A stretch of 64,000 bases of DNA from Comamonas sp. lk (GCF_900564145.1 NZ_UOOB01000002.1:310001-374000), one strand, 5' to 3'; counted from the stretch's first letter, positions 1 to 7,648 are shown. Notes: generated by a model not told the origin, from the letters alone. Program-made: numbers and translations.

Positions 1-313
1 GGCCAATGAAGGTAAAGCCGCTCTTTTCCACACGCTCGGCAAAGTCGGCATTCTCGGACAGGAAGCCATAGCCAGGGTGAATGGCTTCAGCGTCCGTCAC
101 CTCGGCAGCCGAAATAATCGCCGGCATATTGAGGTAGGAAAGCGACGACGGAGCGGGGCCGATGCAAACGGCCTCGTCGGCCAGCTTGACATACTTGGCA
201 TCACGGTCGGCTTCGGAATACACCATCACCGCCTTGATACCCAGCTCGCGGCAAGCGCGCTGGATGCGCAGGGCAATTTCGCCCCGATTGGCAACCAAAA
301 TTTTCTTAAACAT
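1..313 (-). CDS. accC: Biotin carboxylase subunit of acetyl-CoA carboxylase (N-terminal part only)
   Basis: The gene runs off the left edge, so only the first 104 codons are visible. They begin [17 protein letters not shown], the hallmark start of biotin carboxylases, and continue with the conserved [16 protein letters not shown] segment of the pre-ATP-grasp domain. AccC carboxylates the biotin on BCCP using ATP and bicarbonate, in the first step of fatty acid synthesis in the cytoplasm. It lies 123 bp downstream of accB on the same strand, the usual accBC arrangement. The ATG at 311-313 fits the family start exactly. Only the catalytic part beyond the window is unseen. Confidence 0.96.
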   Translation of the reverse strand, partial: MFKKILVANRGEIALRIQRACRELGIKAVMVYSEADRDAKYVKLADEAVCIGPAPSSLSYLNMPAIISAAEVTDAEAIHPGYGFLSENADFAERVEKSGFTFIG

Positions 314-436
314 GAAGTTCCTCGCAGCTTGTTGCCTGCACCTCGGCACAGACCACTGCCAATGACTCAGTCGCGCCGCCCTGGGCTGGCGCACCTTGGT
401 AGCGAAGCTTGTGCAGCATTCGTTACCCGAAGATCA

Positions 437-880
437 TCACTCGATCACAAACAGGGGTTGGCCGTATTCCACGGCCTGGCCGTTCTCGCCCAACACGCGC
501 ACCACCGTGCCGCTCTTGTCGGCTTCGATTTCGTTGAGGATCTTCATCGCTTCAACGATGCAGATGGTCTCGCCTTCCTTGACCTGGCTGCCCACATCCA
601 CAAAAGGCTTGGCGCCAGGGCTGGAAGCGCGGTAGAAGGTACCGACCATGGGAGACTTGACCACATGGCCTTCAACCGCTGCGGGAGCGGCAGCCACGGG
701 CGCTGCGGCCACAGGGGCAGCAGGCACGGCAGCTTGCATGGGGGCAGCGACAAACTGCTGCACCACGGCGCCTTCGCTCTTGACGATACGGACCTTGCCC
801 TCTGCTTCTGTGATTTCCAGTTCCGAAACGTTCGATTCGGACACCAGATCAATAAGGGTCTTGAGTTTTCGCAAATCCAT
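437..880 (-). CDS. accB: Biotin carboxyl carrier protein of acetyl-CoA carboxylase
   Basis: A 147-residue BCCP. The N-terminal helix ([13 protein letters not shown]) is followed by an Ala/Pro/Val-rich flexible linker at about residues 44-68 and a C-terminal biotinyl domain. That domain has SPMVGTFYR and the biotin attachment motif EAMKI, with the modified lysine at about K113. The protein carries carboxybiotin between AccC and the AccAD transferase. It is co-directional with accC. The length is slightly below the E. coli protein (156 residues). A palindrome lies about 30-50 bp upstream of the start. Confidence 0.97.
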   Translation of the reverse strand: MDLRKLKTLIDLVSESNVSELEITEAEGKVRIVKSEGAVVQQFVAAPMQAAVPAAPVAAAPVAAAPAAVEGHVVKSPMVGTFYRASSPGAKPFVDVGSQVKEGETICIVEAMKILNEIEADKSGTVVRVLGENGQAVEYGQPLFVIE

Positions 881-907
881 GAGAGCTCCAGCGGCTTAAA
901 ACTAAAC

Positions 908-935
908 AGGGCGCGAATTTACCTCAAATTCGCCC
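908..935. promoter_or_regulatory. Palindrome in the accB upstream region
   Basis: Perfect 7-bp arms CGAATTT and AAATTCG flank ACCTC at 914-932, and GGGC/GCCC extend the symmetry imperfectly. It lies about 30 bp upstream of the accB start, in the 142-bp gap after the thioredoxin gene. It could be an operator for the accBC operon or part of the promoter. No regulator can be named from the sequence. Confidence 0.35.
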
Positions 936-1022
936 TATTGCGTGCAATAGCCCATATTTTTCAGCAACGTCGCCATGGAATTAGCATTTCCTGCACTTTT
1001 CTGACGCCACGTTTTCGTCAAA

Positions 1023-1604
1023 TCAGCTCTTCTGACTCCAATTAGCAAGATCTTCGCCAGACAACTCACCTATTTTACGTTGTCGTACTTGCCCTTTGGC
1101 ATCAAATAACACCGTGAACGGCAGGCCTCCTTGCAGATTTCCCAAGGTACGGGTCAGGCCCAGACCGCCTTGCATGGCCATTGCCACGGGGTATTGCACT
1201 GGCTGACGCTGCAGGAATCTGAGCACCGCCTCATTCTTATCCACCGCCAAACCGATGACCTGTATGCCGTGGCGCGCCTGCTGCGCCGCAAACGCACTGA
1301 GCATGGGCATTTCCTTGACGCAGGGCGGGCACCAGGTGGCCCAGAAATTGAGCAAAACACTTTTGCCCTGCCAGTCAGCCATGGCAAAAGGCTTGCCATC
1401 CGCAGTTTCGAAAACCTGGCTCCATAGCTGCTGCTCGGCGCTTGGCCCCATGGCCTGAGGCTGGCTGCGCCACCAGGCCACACCGGCGCCGGCAGCCGCT
1501 GCAGCCACCGCCACGCCGCCCGTCAACCACAGGCGCCGGGAGCTGCGCGACCTGATCTGCTCGTGATCATCGACGGCCTGACTTTCTTTTGCGCCTTCAG
1601 GCAT
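1023..1604 (-). CDS. TlpA/ResA-like membrane-anchored thioredoxin-fold protein
   Basis: A 193-residue protein with an N-terminal hydrophobic Ala/Gly/Val segment (about residues 25-45) after a charged stretch (SRSSRRLW), so it is probably anchored in the inner membrane with the thioredoxin domain in the periplasm. The redox motif is WCPPC (Cys at about 92 and 95) in NFWATWCPPCVKEMPML, followed by a cis-proline LPFT segment. Such proteins reduce periplasmic disulfides, often for cytochrome c or other metalloprotein maturation; the partner here is unknown. The start is set by AGGAGG six bases before the ATG at 1602-1604. An in-frame ATG at 1610 directly abuts the AGGAGG and is less likely. The gene overlaps the upstream gene by 8 bp. 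Confidence 0.85.
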   Translation of the reverse strand: MPEGAKESQAVDDHEQIRSRSSRRLWLTGGVAVAAAAAGAGVAWWRSQPQAMGPSAEQQLWSQVFETADGKPFAMADWQGKSVLLNFWATWCPPCVKEMPMLSAFAAQQARHGIQVIGLAVDKNEAVLRFLQRQPVQYPVAMAMQGGLGLTRTLGNLQGGLPFTVLFDAKGQVRQRKIGELSGEDLANWSQKS

Positions 1605-2202
1605 TGCCATCCTCCTGTGCCAATAGCTTGCGCAGAGCCTGCACATCACCGCGCGGGCTGCGACCAGCGCTGTCGGGCTTGAGGGCACCACGCACATCAT
1701 CCCTGTCATAAACCATCAAATGTATACCCACGCGCTCATTGAGAGGTTTGCAAAGCGAATGGATGGACAGCGCCTCCACCGGCTGGCCGTGAAAACCAGT
1801 CACCGTGCTGGGTTCGTACTGCACATTGTTGTTGATCAAGGTGATTTCGGCCGACTTGGGATCATCGCAAAAAAGCTGCAGATAGATATCGGACAGCCGG
1901 GTTGCCGTGCCGCGCCAGACGGCACCCGCCAGATGCGGGCGAAACTCCGTGAGTCTCTCCATCCAGACCAGAGCCAGCTCGCGCAAAGCCAGCAGCTCCA
2001 CCGGCTGGGTGTCGGCACAAAACAGCTCTATATATTCACGCACCGCAGCTTCCAGCTGCTCGTTGTCAGGCAAGGCGGTACGGCTGGGCAGCCCCAGTTG
2101 GCGCACGGCCCGGTGTTTGGCAGGGCCCCATTCCAGTCCTTCTTCCACCACCATGCGGGCGGCCGTCTGGGCAATTTCATCGGTCACAGGATTCAGGCTC
2201 AT
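1597..2202 (-). CDS. Conserved protein of unknown function (201 residues)
   Basis: Not recognised with confidence. The 201-residue protein has no signal peptide or membrane segment and looks soluble. Its central part (AVWRGTATRLSDIYLQLFCDD, then an EITLINNN strand) resembles a compact alpha/beta domain, and the C-terminus is basic and probably flexible. It overlaps the downstream thioredoxin gene by 8 bp, so the two are likely co-translated. It is divergent from mpl across a 247-bp gap. I have seen homologues labelled as UDP-N-acetylmuramate-alanine ligase, but there is no Mur ligase P-loop here and that label should not be used. Confidence 0.7.
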   Translation of the reverse strand: MSLNPVTDEIAQTAARMVVEEGLEWGPAKHRAVRQLGLPSRTALPDNEQLEAAVREYIELFCADTQPVELLALRELALVWMERLTEFRPHLAGAVWRGTATRLSDIYLQLFCDDPKSAEITLINNNVQYEPSTVTGFHGQPVEALSIHSLCKPLNERVGIHLMVYDRDDVRGALKPDSAGRSPRGDVQALRKLLAQEDGNA

Positions 2203-2349
2203 AACAAGAGTAGGTATCTGGCGGCATCTGGCAGATGTCTTCAGGCATTGTGGCCCAAGCCTGAAGGTCCAGGCCTTTTGTGTTCATCGCTATAAGCCCT
2301 GTCTCGCCGGAGCAATCCGGCATTTAGCGTTCAAACCCCGTATCAATAT

Positions 2350-2375
2350 GCGCAAGCAGCTATCAATTTGATAAT
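2350..2375. repeat. Dispersed short repeat, copy in the gap upstream of mpl
   Basis: Reads GCGCAAGCAGCTATCAATTTGATAAT. Its reverse complement contains TTGATAGCTGCTTGCGC, the core shared with copies near 4011, 15071, 19691, 40355, 45107, 52531 and 57936. It lies in the divergent gap between the 201-residue gene and mpl. It is AT-richer than its surroundings. Confidence 0.6.
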
Positions 2376-2449
2376 AAAGGTTAACAGAGCGCTCATTGCG
2401 CCGACTGGCTTGCCCACATAGCGCATGCACAAACGTAGAATGCCCGCCC

Positions 2450-3874
2450 ATGCACATACATATTCTGGGCATTTGCGGCACCTTCATGGGAGGCCTGGCC
2501 GCTCTGGCACGCGAAGCCGGTCACAAGGTCACGGGTTGCGACTCGGGCGTCTATCCACCCATGAGCGATCAGCTACGTCAGCTGGGTATCGAGCTGATCG
2601 AAGGCTATGGCGCCGACCAGATCTCGCTACAGCCCGATATGTATGTGGTGGGCAATGTGGTCAGCCGCAAGCGCCTGCCCGACGGCTCGCCCAAATTCCC
2701 GCTGATGGAAGCGATTCTGGATACCGGCGCGGCCTATACCAGCGGACCGCAGTGGCTGGCAGAGCATGTTCTGCGCGGCCGCCACGTGCTGGCCGTGGCC
2801 GGCACCCATGGCAAGACCACGACCACCTCCATGCTGACCTGGGTGCTGGAATGCGCGGGGCTTCAGCCCGGCTTTCTGGTGGGCGGCGTGCCGCTGGACT
2901 TTGGCGTCTCTGCCCGCCTGGGCTCTGTTAAGCGTCCGACCAACGGGCCCGGCCCTGTGGGTGATGAGCCGCTGTTTGTGATCGAGGCCGACGAATACGA
3001 CACGGCCTTCTTCGACAAGCGCAGCAAATTTGTGCACTACCGCCCGCGTACGGCAGTGCTCAACAATCTGGAATTCGATCACGCCGACATCTTTGACGAT
3101 CTGGCCGCCATCGAGCGCCAGTTCCACCATCTGGTGCGCACAGTGCCTGCCACGGGCCGCGTCGTGGTCAACGGCCTGGAAGAAAGCCTGACCCGCGTAC
3201 TCAGCCAGGGCTGCTGGAGCGAAGAACGTACGTTTGGCACAGCCGTCAGCGATTTCAGCGCCGACGGCGATCCCAGCGACTTTGACGTGCTGCTGCGCGG
3301 CAAGAAAGTCGCTCATCTTTCCTGGTCGCTGACCGGTGTGCACAACCAGCTCAACGCCCTGGCAGCCATTGCTGCAGCCGACCATGTGGGCGTGAGCGCC
3401 CAGGTCGCCTGCGAAGCGCTGTCACGCTTTCAGAATGTGAAGCGCCGCATGGAACTGCGCGGCACGGTGGACGGCATCGAGGTCTATGACGACTTTGCCC
3501 ACCACCCCACGGCCATCCGCACCACGCTGGACGGCCTGCGCCGCAAGCTCGGCAGCGAGGCCCGCATCCTTGCCGTCTTCGAGCCTCGCAGCAACACCAT
3601 GAAACTGGGCACCATGAAAAGCCAGCTGCCCTGGTCGCTGGAAAGCGCCGATCTGGCTTTTTGCCATACGGCGGGCCTGGACTGGGACGCCGCCGAAGCG
3701 CTGACACCCATGGGCATCGGTCCGGGCCAGCGCGCTCAGGTCGCTGGCAATATTGATGAGCTGATTGCCCAGATCACGGCCGTGGCACGGCATGGCGACC
3801 ATATTGTCTGCATGAGCAATGGAGGCTTTGGCGGCATACACGCCAAGCTACTGGAAGCGCTGGTAACCCGGTAA
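2450..3874 (+). CDS. mpl: UDP-N-acetylmuramate:L-Ala-gamma-D-Glu-meso-DAP ligase (murein tripeptide ligase)
   Basis: A 474-residue Mur-ligase family protein. It starts MHIHILGICGTFMGGLA (glycine-rich UDP-binding fold), has the ATP-binding loop GTHGKTTTT at about 118-125, and the Mpl-type FVIEADEYDTAFFDKRSKFVHY and DDFAHHPTAI segments. Mpl joins recycled murein tripeptide to UDP-MurNAc, so salvaged wall peptide re-enters synthesis in the cytoplasm. The ATG at 2450 was chosen because it gives the canonical N-terminus; an upstream in-frame ATG would add 18 non-conserved residues. The gene stands apart from the dcw cluster and is followed by a rho-independent terminator. Confidence 0.96.
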   Translation: MHIHILGICGTFMGGLAALAREAGHKVTGCDSGVYPPMSDQLRQLGIELIEGYGADQISLQPDMYVVGNVVSRKRLPDGSPKFPLMEAILDTGAAYTSGPQWLAEHVLRGRHVLAVAGTHGKTTTTSMLTWVLECAGLQPGFLVGGVPLDFGVSARLGSVKRPTNGPGPVGDEPLFVIEADEYDTAFFDKRSKFVHYRPRTAVLNNLEFDHADIFDDLAAIERQFHHLVRTVPATGRVVVNGLEESLTRVLSQGCWSEERTFGTAVSDFSADGDPSDFDVLLRGKKVAHLSWSLTGVHNQLNALAAIAAADHVGVSAQVACEALSRFQNVKRRMELRGTVDGIEVYDDFAHHPTAIRTTLDGLRRKLGSEARILAVFEPRSNTMKLGTMKSQLPWSLESADLAFCHTAGLDWDAAEALTPMGIGPGQRAQVAGNIDELIAQITAVARHGDHIVCMSNGGFGGIHAKLLEALVTR

Positions 3875-3892
3875 GCAGCTGCCCCAGACAGC

Positions 3893-3927
3893 AAAAAGCC
3901 CGCGCCAATTGGTCGTGGGCTTTTTTT
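3893..3927 (+). terminator. Rho-independent terminator after mpl
   Basis: AAAAAGCCCGCGCC, loop AATT, GGTCGTGGGC, then seven T residues. The stem has one bulge. It lies 19 bp after the mpl stop and between convergent genes. The A-run on the left may give weak termination for the opposite strand too. Confidence 0.85.
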
Positions 3928-4010
3928 GATTGCCAAGATTCGCTGCGATCGCCTCGCAAGCTTCAGCAAGCCATCAAACAGTGCACAACCCTAAATAAAT
4001 CAAGAGCATG

Positions 4011-4040
4011 AAGCTACTTTATCGATAGCATCAATAGCTG
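4011..4040. repeat. Dispersed short repeat at the 3' end of the 105-residue gene
   Basis: On the minus strand it reads AGCTATTGATGCTATCGATAAAGTAGCTTCATGCTCTTG. The AAAGTAGCT part matches the copy inside aroE (ATAAAGTAGAGCTGCTTGCGCTTG). It overlaps the last codons and the stop of the 4031-4348 gene, so this copy may have set the present C-terminus (SISY) of that protein. Confidence 0.5.
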
Positions 4041-4348
4041 ATGGACATGGCCGGCACATCCACACGGATCAGCGGCTTGGACAGCACGGCCTGAGCGGCC
4101 ACGGCATAGTTGTTGCGCCAATCTTCGTTGTCAAACAGATCGGGGCGATTGCGGGCTTCCCGTGCCACGACGACCAGCTTGTCGGCCAGCAGCACTTTGC
4201 CAGTCGCGCGCAGGGGCTCGCAATCGAGCGCGATGAACTGCTGATCCAGCCACAGACGTCCCTGGTCCGAGCTCACCGGCGTCAAGGATTCGGTGTCCAC
4301 CCGGAATTCACGATCGGCCTCTAAAACCACTATCACTTCGCTACGCAT
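4031..4348 (-). CDS. Small conserved hypothetical protein (105 residues)
   Basis: Not recognised. The 105-residue soluble protein has no signal peptide, membrane segment or cysteine pair; visible segments are VIVVLEADREFRV and LLADKLVVVAREARNRPDLFDNEDWRNN. The start ATG at 4346-4348 has a good ribosome site (GAGAGGA, about 5 bp upstream). A perfect 14-bp palindrome lies 15 bp before the start. The gene is alone, convergent with mpl, and preceded by a 424-bp non-coding stretch. Codon use is like its neighbours. Confidence 0.7.
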   Translation of the reverse strand: MRSEVIVVLEADREFRVDTESLTPVSSDQGRLWLDQQFIALDCEPLRATGKVLLADKLVVVAREARNRPDLFDNEDWRNNYAVAAQAVLSKPLIRVDVPAMSISY

Positions 4349-4772
4349 GAATTTCCTCTCATCCTGTCATGACAGGCAGCCCACCCGCACACGCCGCAGA
4401 TATGCGGCAAGCGGGTCGCTACCGTAGTTGATGGGTACAGCTTAAGGGCTGTCTCGCATCCTGATTCCGGCCAAGCTGACGGTTGGCAGACAACTGCGCT
4501 ATTGAATTTGCAGCACTCAATGCTGTCAATGCATCACGGCAGTTACCAAAAATCGGCGGTTAACACCGGGTCAAGACAACGAATTTCATAGCACTTGGTG
4601 CAGATGATGTCTGAATATAGGGGCAAAAATGCATAGTTCAAGCCCAGGCGAGACTTTTGTAACCCTGTCGTCACCTCAGTTTTGACTTTTTGCAAGCATC
4701 AAGCCATGGTCGGCATCTGACAGCACACACTATTGAAAACTCTGGCTTTCGCCCTCAGCTTTGAGCATCACC
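4349..4772. other. Non-coding stretch with two palindromes between divergent genes
   Basis: No convincing gene is visible here. It must hold the promoters of the 105-residue gene (minus) and yqcC (plus). Near the minus-strand gene are the perfect palindrome CCTGTCATGACAGG (4363-4376) and a larger nested one (ACCCGC...GCCGCA-GATA-TGCGGC...GCGGGT, 4383-4416). The yqcC-proximal half is AT-richer and includes a TTGACT at 4682-4687 without a clear -10 partner. Confidence 0.5.
4363..4376. promoter_or_regulatory. Perfect 14-bp palindrome upstream of the 105-residue gene
   Basis: CCTGTCATGACAGG is self-complementary with no spacer. It is centred about 21 bp upstream of the start codon of the minus-strand gene, where a repressor site would block initiation. 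No regulator gene is adjacent. Confidence 0.35.
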
Positions 4773-5144
4773 ATGATTACCGCACATATGCACAACGAAC
4801 TGCTGGAACATCTGCAGCAACTGGAAGCTGAGCTGCAAGCCCAGCAACTATGGTCTGCCACTGCGCCCAACCCCAAGGCGCTGGAGTCGACCATGCCTTT
4901 TATGTACGACACCTTGCAGTTGCACGAATGGCTGCAATGGGTGTTTCTGCCACGCTTGCGTGCGCTGATCGATGCCAAGGGCCAGCTACCCCATCAAAGC
5001 CATATCCACCCTCTGGCCGAGCATGAGTGGGAAAAGCGCAGCGACTTTGACAAGCGCCAATTGCTGCTGGTCCTGTCGCGCATCGACGGCAGCATCAATG
5101 GCTGCGGCATGACGCCACCACCCGCCGAGGACACACGCCACTAA
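4773..5144 (+). CDS. yqcC: YqcC family protein (DUF446)
   Basis: A 123-residue protein with the family core YDTLQLHEWLQWVFLPRLRALID, mainly helical and soluble. In enterobacteria yqcC sits next to truC (tRNA pseudouridine 65 synthase), but the biochemical role is not established, and no truC is adjacent here. I start at the ATG at 4773. An in-frame TTG at 4761 and an ATG at 4788 are alternatives, and no strong ribosome site decides between them. The E. coli protein is about 109 residues. A strong terminator follows the gene and is shared with convergent aroG. Confidence 0.85.
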   Translation: MITAHMHNELLEHLQQLEAELQAQQLWSATAPNPKALESTMPFMYDTLQLHEWLQWVFLPRLRALIDAKGQLPHQSHIHPLAEHEWEKRSDFDKRQLLLVLSRIDGSINGCGMTPPPAEDTRH

Positions 5145-5182
5145 ACGGCCATCAAGCTGCATCAATCAGCGGATCCACAACG

Positions 5183-5218
5183 AAAAAGGCTGCAGAGCGC
5201 AAACTCTGCAGCCTTTTT
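5183..5218. terminator. Bidirectional terminator between yqcC and aroG
   Basis: A perfect 15-bp stem AAAAAGGCTGCAGAG / CTCTGCAGCCTTTTT with loop CGCAAA. The flanking A- and T-runs serve both strands. It lies 38 bp after the yqcC stop and 17 bp after the aroG stop. Confidence 0.95.
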
Positions 5219-5235
5219 CACGTCTAGGCCATCGA

Positions 5236-6393
5236 TCAGGCCGCGACTTCAGCCTCTGCCTTGGCACCCGCCATCACGCGGCGCTGCTTGACGGCCTGCG
5301 ACAGCTCTTGCAGCGTCGCCAGCGAATCCTCCCAGTTCAGGCAGGCATCGGTGATGCTCTGGCCATAGGTCAGCGCCGCCACATCGTCCTTGCCGGGAGT
5401 GAACTTCTGGGCGCCGCCAACGATGTGGCCTTCAATCATCACGCCGAACACGCTGTTGGAGCCGCTGGCAATCTGGCCGGCGATATCGCGGGCCACGTCC
5501 TTCTGACGCTCATGCTGCTTGGAGCTGTTGGCATGGCTGCAATCCACCATCAGCGTTGGATTCAGGCCTGCAGCCTCCAGATCCTTGCAGGCAGCGGCCA
5601 CATGGCCGGCATCGTAGTTGGGGGTCTTGCCGCCGCGCAAAATCACGTGGCAGTCCTGATTGCCGCCGGTGTGCACGATGGCGACCTGGCCATTCTTGTG
5701 CACCGACAGGAAGTGGTGACCACGGCTGGCCGACTGGATGGCGTCGGTGGCGATACGGATATTGCCGTCGGTGCCGTTCTTGAAGCCTATGGGCGCGGAA
5801 ATGCCGGAGGCCAGCTCGCGGTGCACCTGGCTTTCGGTCGTACGCGCGCCAATCGCACCCCAGCTGATCAGATCGCCTATGTACTGGGGCGAGATCACGT
5901 CCAGGAATTCACTGGCTGCAGGCACGCCCATGCGGTTGATGTCGATCAGCAACTGGCGGGCAATACGCAGACCTTCGTCGATGCGGTAGCTTTGATCCAG
6001 GTAGGGATCGTTGATCAGGCCCTTCCAGCCCACGGTGGTACGGGGCTTCTCGAAGTACACGCGCATCACCACCTCCAGCGTGTCCTTGTATTGCTCGCGC
6101 ACGGCTGCCAGACGGCGGGCGTAATCCAGAGCGGCCGCCGTATCGTGAATCGAGCAGGGACCGATGATGACCAGCAGGCGGTCGTCCTTGGCATTCATGA
6201 TGTTGTGAATGCTGCGGCGCGTGTCGCTGATCAGCGATTCCACGGGCGTGCCACAGATGGGGAAGAAGCGAATAAGGTGCTCTGGAGGGGGCAACACGGT
6301 AATGTCCTTGATACGTGCGTCATCGGTCTGGCCTGTTTTGGGAGAACCGTTGCGATACCAGGAATCGGCGGTGGATGCGTTCAGAGCAGTCAT
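5236..6393 (-). CDS. aroG: 3-deoxy-7-phosphoheptulonate (DAHP) synthase, class I
   Basis: A 385-residue class I alpha DAHP synthase, which condenses PEP and erythrose 4-phosphate in the first step of aromatic amino acid synthesis. Family segments include LLVIIGPCSIHD, VVMRVYFEKPRTTVGWKGLINDP, GARTTESQVHRELASG, HVILRGG and DCSHANSSK. About 30 N-terminal residues precede the barrel, as is usual for feedback-regulated enzymes. Which aromatic amino acid inhibits it cannot be read from the sequence. The 5' region carries an attenuator with a Tyr/Phe/Trp-rich leader peptide, so transcription probably responds to the charging of all three aromatic tRNAs. The gene is not in an operon with other aro genes. 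Confidence 0.96.
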   Translation of the reverse strand: MTALNASTADSWYRNGSPKTGQTDDARIKDITVLPPPEHLIRFFPICGTPVESLISDTRRSIHNIMNAKDDRLLVIIGPCSIHDTAAALDYARRLAAVREQYKDTLEVVMRVYFEKPRTTVGWKGLINDPYLDQSYRIDEGLRIARQLLIDINRMGVPAASEFLDVISPQYIGDLISWGAIGARTTESQVHRELASGISAPIGFKNGTDGNIRIATDAIQSASRGHHFLSVHKNGQVAIVHTGGNQDCHVILRGGKTPNYDAGHVAAACKDLEAAGLNPTLMVDCSHANSSKQHERQKDVARDIAGQIASGSNSVFGVMIEGHIVGGAQKFTPGKDDVAALTYGQSITDACLNWEDSLATLQELSQAVKQRRVMAGAKAEAEVAA

Positions 6394-6452
6394 TGCAAGC
6401 TTTCGTGAGGTCGTTGATCGATGTAAACCGGGAGCGCTAAAACGTAGGGGTG

Positions 6453-6487
6453 AAAAAAAACCGCCGGGCTTTACAGCTTCGGCGGTT
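6453..6487 (-). terminator. Attenuator terminator in the aroG leader
   Basis: On the minus strand, AACCGCCG, loop of 13 bases, CGGCGGTT, then a run of eight T residues in total. It lies 60 bp upstream of the aroG start and about 30 bp after the leader peptide stop, the typical attenuator position. The 5' arm (CCGCC, 6481-6485) can instead pair with GGCGG inside the leader peptide codons (6530-6534). Confidence 0.9.
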
Positions 6488-6534
6488 CTTTGGGAGGTTT
6501 GTTTGCAGGTGCGCGCGCTTACCTCTCAGCCGCC
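6481..6534 (-). promoter_or_regulatory. Antiterminator pairing of the aroG attenuator
   Basis: Two nested pairings are visible on the minus strand: GGCGG (6534-6530) with CCGCC (6485-6481), and inside it GAGGT (6525-6521) with ACCTC (6498-6494). Forming this helix sequesters the 5' arm of the terminator. A ribosome stalled on the aromatic codons (6543-6563) would leave the left arm free; a ribosome reaching the stop codon would cover it. This switching model is inferred from known pheA/trp-type attenuators; the base pairs themselves are in the sequence. Confidence 0.75.
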
Positions 6535-6581
6535 GGGGGCGAGAACCAAAAGTAAAAGTAATAGGCGCGTTGCGTTTGCAT
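6519..6581 (-). CDS. Aromatic leader peptide of the aroG attenuator (20 residues)
   Basis: An ATG-initiated 20-codon frame ending in TAA that encodes MQTQRA-YYFYFWF-SPPAAER. Codons 7-13 are Tyr-Tyr-Phe-Tyr-Phe-Trp-Phe, seven aromatic residues in a row covering all three aromatic amino acids. The ribosome site is weak (GAAAG about 3 bp upstream). The position, length, clustered regulatory codons and the following terminator/antiterminator pair are those of an attenuation leader such as pheL or trpL, here in front of DAHP synthase. The peptide itself is expected to have no function beyond being translated. Confidence 0.9.
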   Translation of the reverse strand: MQTQRAYYFYFWFSPPAAER

Positions 6582-6715
6582 GTCTTTCAATGTAGCACAG
6601 GCTTTGCGCACTGCAACATAGCGCTAGAACGCACAGGTAGGCATCCGACCTGGGAAAGCGAGCCCTTCAGAGGGGAACACCACAGTGCACACAATCAATA
6701 ATATTGCTTTATTTA

Positions 6716-6736
6716 CATTTTTATTGAATAAAAATG
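6716..6736. promoter_or_regulatory. AT-rich perfect palindrome downstream of the 6866-7477 gene
   Basis: CATTTTTATT, one central base, AATAAAAATG: 10-bp arms with a 1-bp centre, inside an AT-rich island in GC-rich DNA. It lies 130 bp after the stop of the minus-strand hypothetical gene and 135 bp upstream of the aroG leader peptide. It could be an operator or part of the aroG promoter region. It is a poor terminator because the stem has almost no GC. Confidence 0.3.
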
Positions 6737-6865
6737 CTAAAACAAAGAATTAAGACCGTCCATTCTGGATATTCCTGCGCATTGCGAAGAATGCCTGAAA
6801 TCTGACTCAGCACCATGAAAAAAGCCAGGATGAACCTGGCCAGACATGACGACAGACGGGCAAAA

Positions 6866-7477
6866 CTAGCGAAATGCACCCGAGAGCCATTGGTGGCAGC
6901 GCTGCAGCAGCCCCCTGACAAGCGACGGCGATTCTTCGACCCCATAGGGCAGCAAGTCATCCTCTGCATCGCAAAAGTTCATGCCTTGCACAAACATGTC
7001 CATCACGATGGCAGCCTCGCCCAACAGCGTCCAGCCCAGCTGCTCACACTGGCGAAAACAGGCAGATTCCTGCCCGTCATTCAAAAGCACGGCCTGTTGC
7101 CAGGTCTGAACCGCGCCATGAAAGTGACCCACCAGATGCCGGTAGGACACGAATTCACGCAAGCTGCGCCAGTCCGCTCCCAAAGTGTCAAGAAAAGCTT
7201 GATGCTGCTGTGCGACCCGCCGCAAAGCCTGGGCTTGCTCTTTCACGGCCACACGAGACGCACCTTGGCGGCGCAGGCAGATAGCGCCTTCCAGCGCATT
7301 GGACAGATGGGAGAGCTGCTCACGCATGGGCTGCAGATCGGCCTGCAGTACATCGTTGAGCCATAGCCGCCCCATTGAGCTATCCGAGCCCCTGGCTCGC
7401 CAGTGCGTAGGCCGGCTCAACATCAGCATCACCGATGTAGACAGGCTGGACGGCGAAGGACCGGATAGTTGGGACAT
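6866..7477 (-). CDS. Hypothetical protein, about 203 residues
   Basis: Not recognised. The frame is open well upstream of 7477; I chose the ATG giving MSQLSGPSPSS, but ribosome sites are weak, and starts near residue 17-19 (MLML) or 29 (MGRLW) are possible. The protein is mainly helical, with amphipathic segments (DLQPMREQLSHLSNALEGAICLR, VKEQAQALRRVAQQHQAFLD) and aromatic-rich patches (YRHLVGHFHGAVQTWQQ). There is no signal peptide or clear membrane segment. The opposite strand is also open, but its product has the His/Gln-rich look of an antisense artefact. It lies between tldD and aroG on the same strand. Confidence 0.55.
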   Translation of the reverse strand: MSQLSGPSPSSLSTSVMLMLSRPTHWRARGSDSSMGRLWLNDVLQADLQPMREQLSHLSNALEGAICLRRQGASRVAVKEQAQALRRVAQQHQAFLDTLGADWRSLREFVSYRHLVGHFHGAVQTWQQAVLLNDGQESACFRQCEQLGWTLLGEAAIVMDMFVQGMNFCDAEDDLLPYGVEESPSLVRGLLQRCHQWLSGAFR

Positions 7478-7648
7478 GGAAATGGGGGAAAACTCTGCAG
7501 ACAAGCGATGCCGCAAAGGTAACCGATTGTTAGCACGTTGTGAGCACCGGATTACCCGGGGGGGCCCTATCATTCATAGGCTAACAGGTCGACGCAAGCC
7601 GCAATCCTGACTGAAAAGGGCAGGCTCGCTGCCCTTTCAGGCTGCGGC

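Noticed and set aside
1605-1709. Longer N-terminus for the TlpA-like protein
   Set aside because: The extra residues overlap the upstream gene and lack conservation-like features; AGGAGG six bases before the ATG at 1602-1604 fixes the start.
6815-7366. A 183-codon plus-strand frame opposite the 6866-7477 gene
   Set aside because: The composition looks like an antisense shadow, and the minus-strand product has more natural amphipathic helices. Both are weak, so the minus call itself is only moderate.
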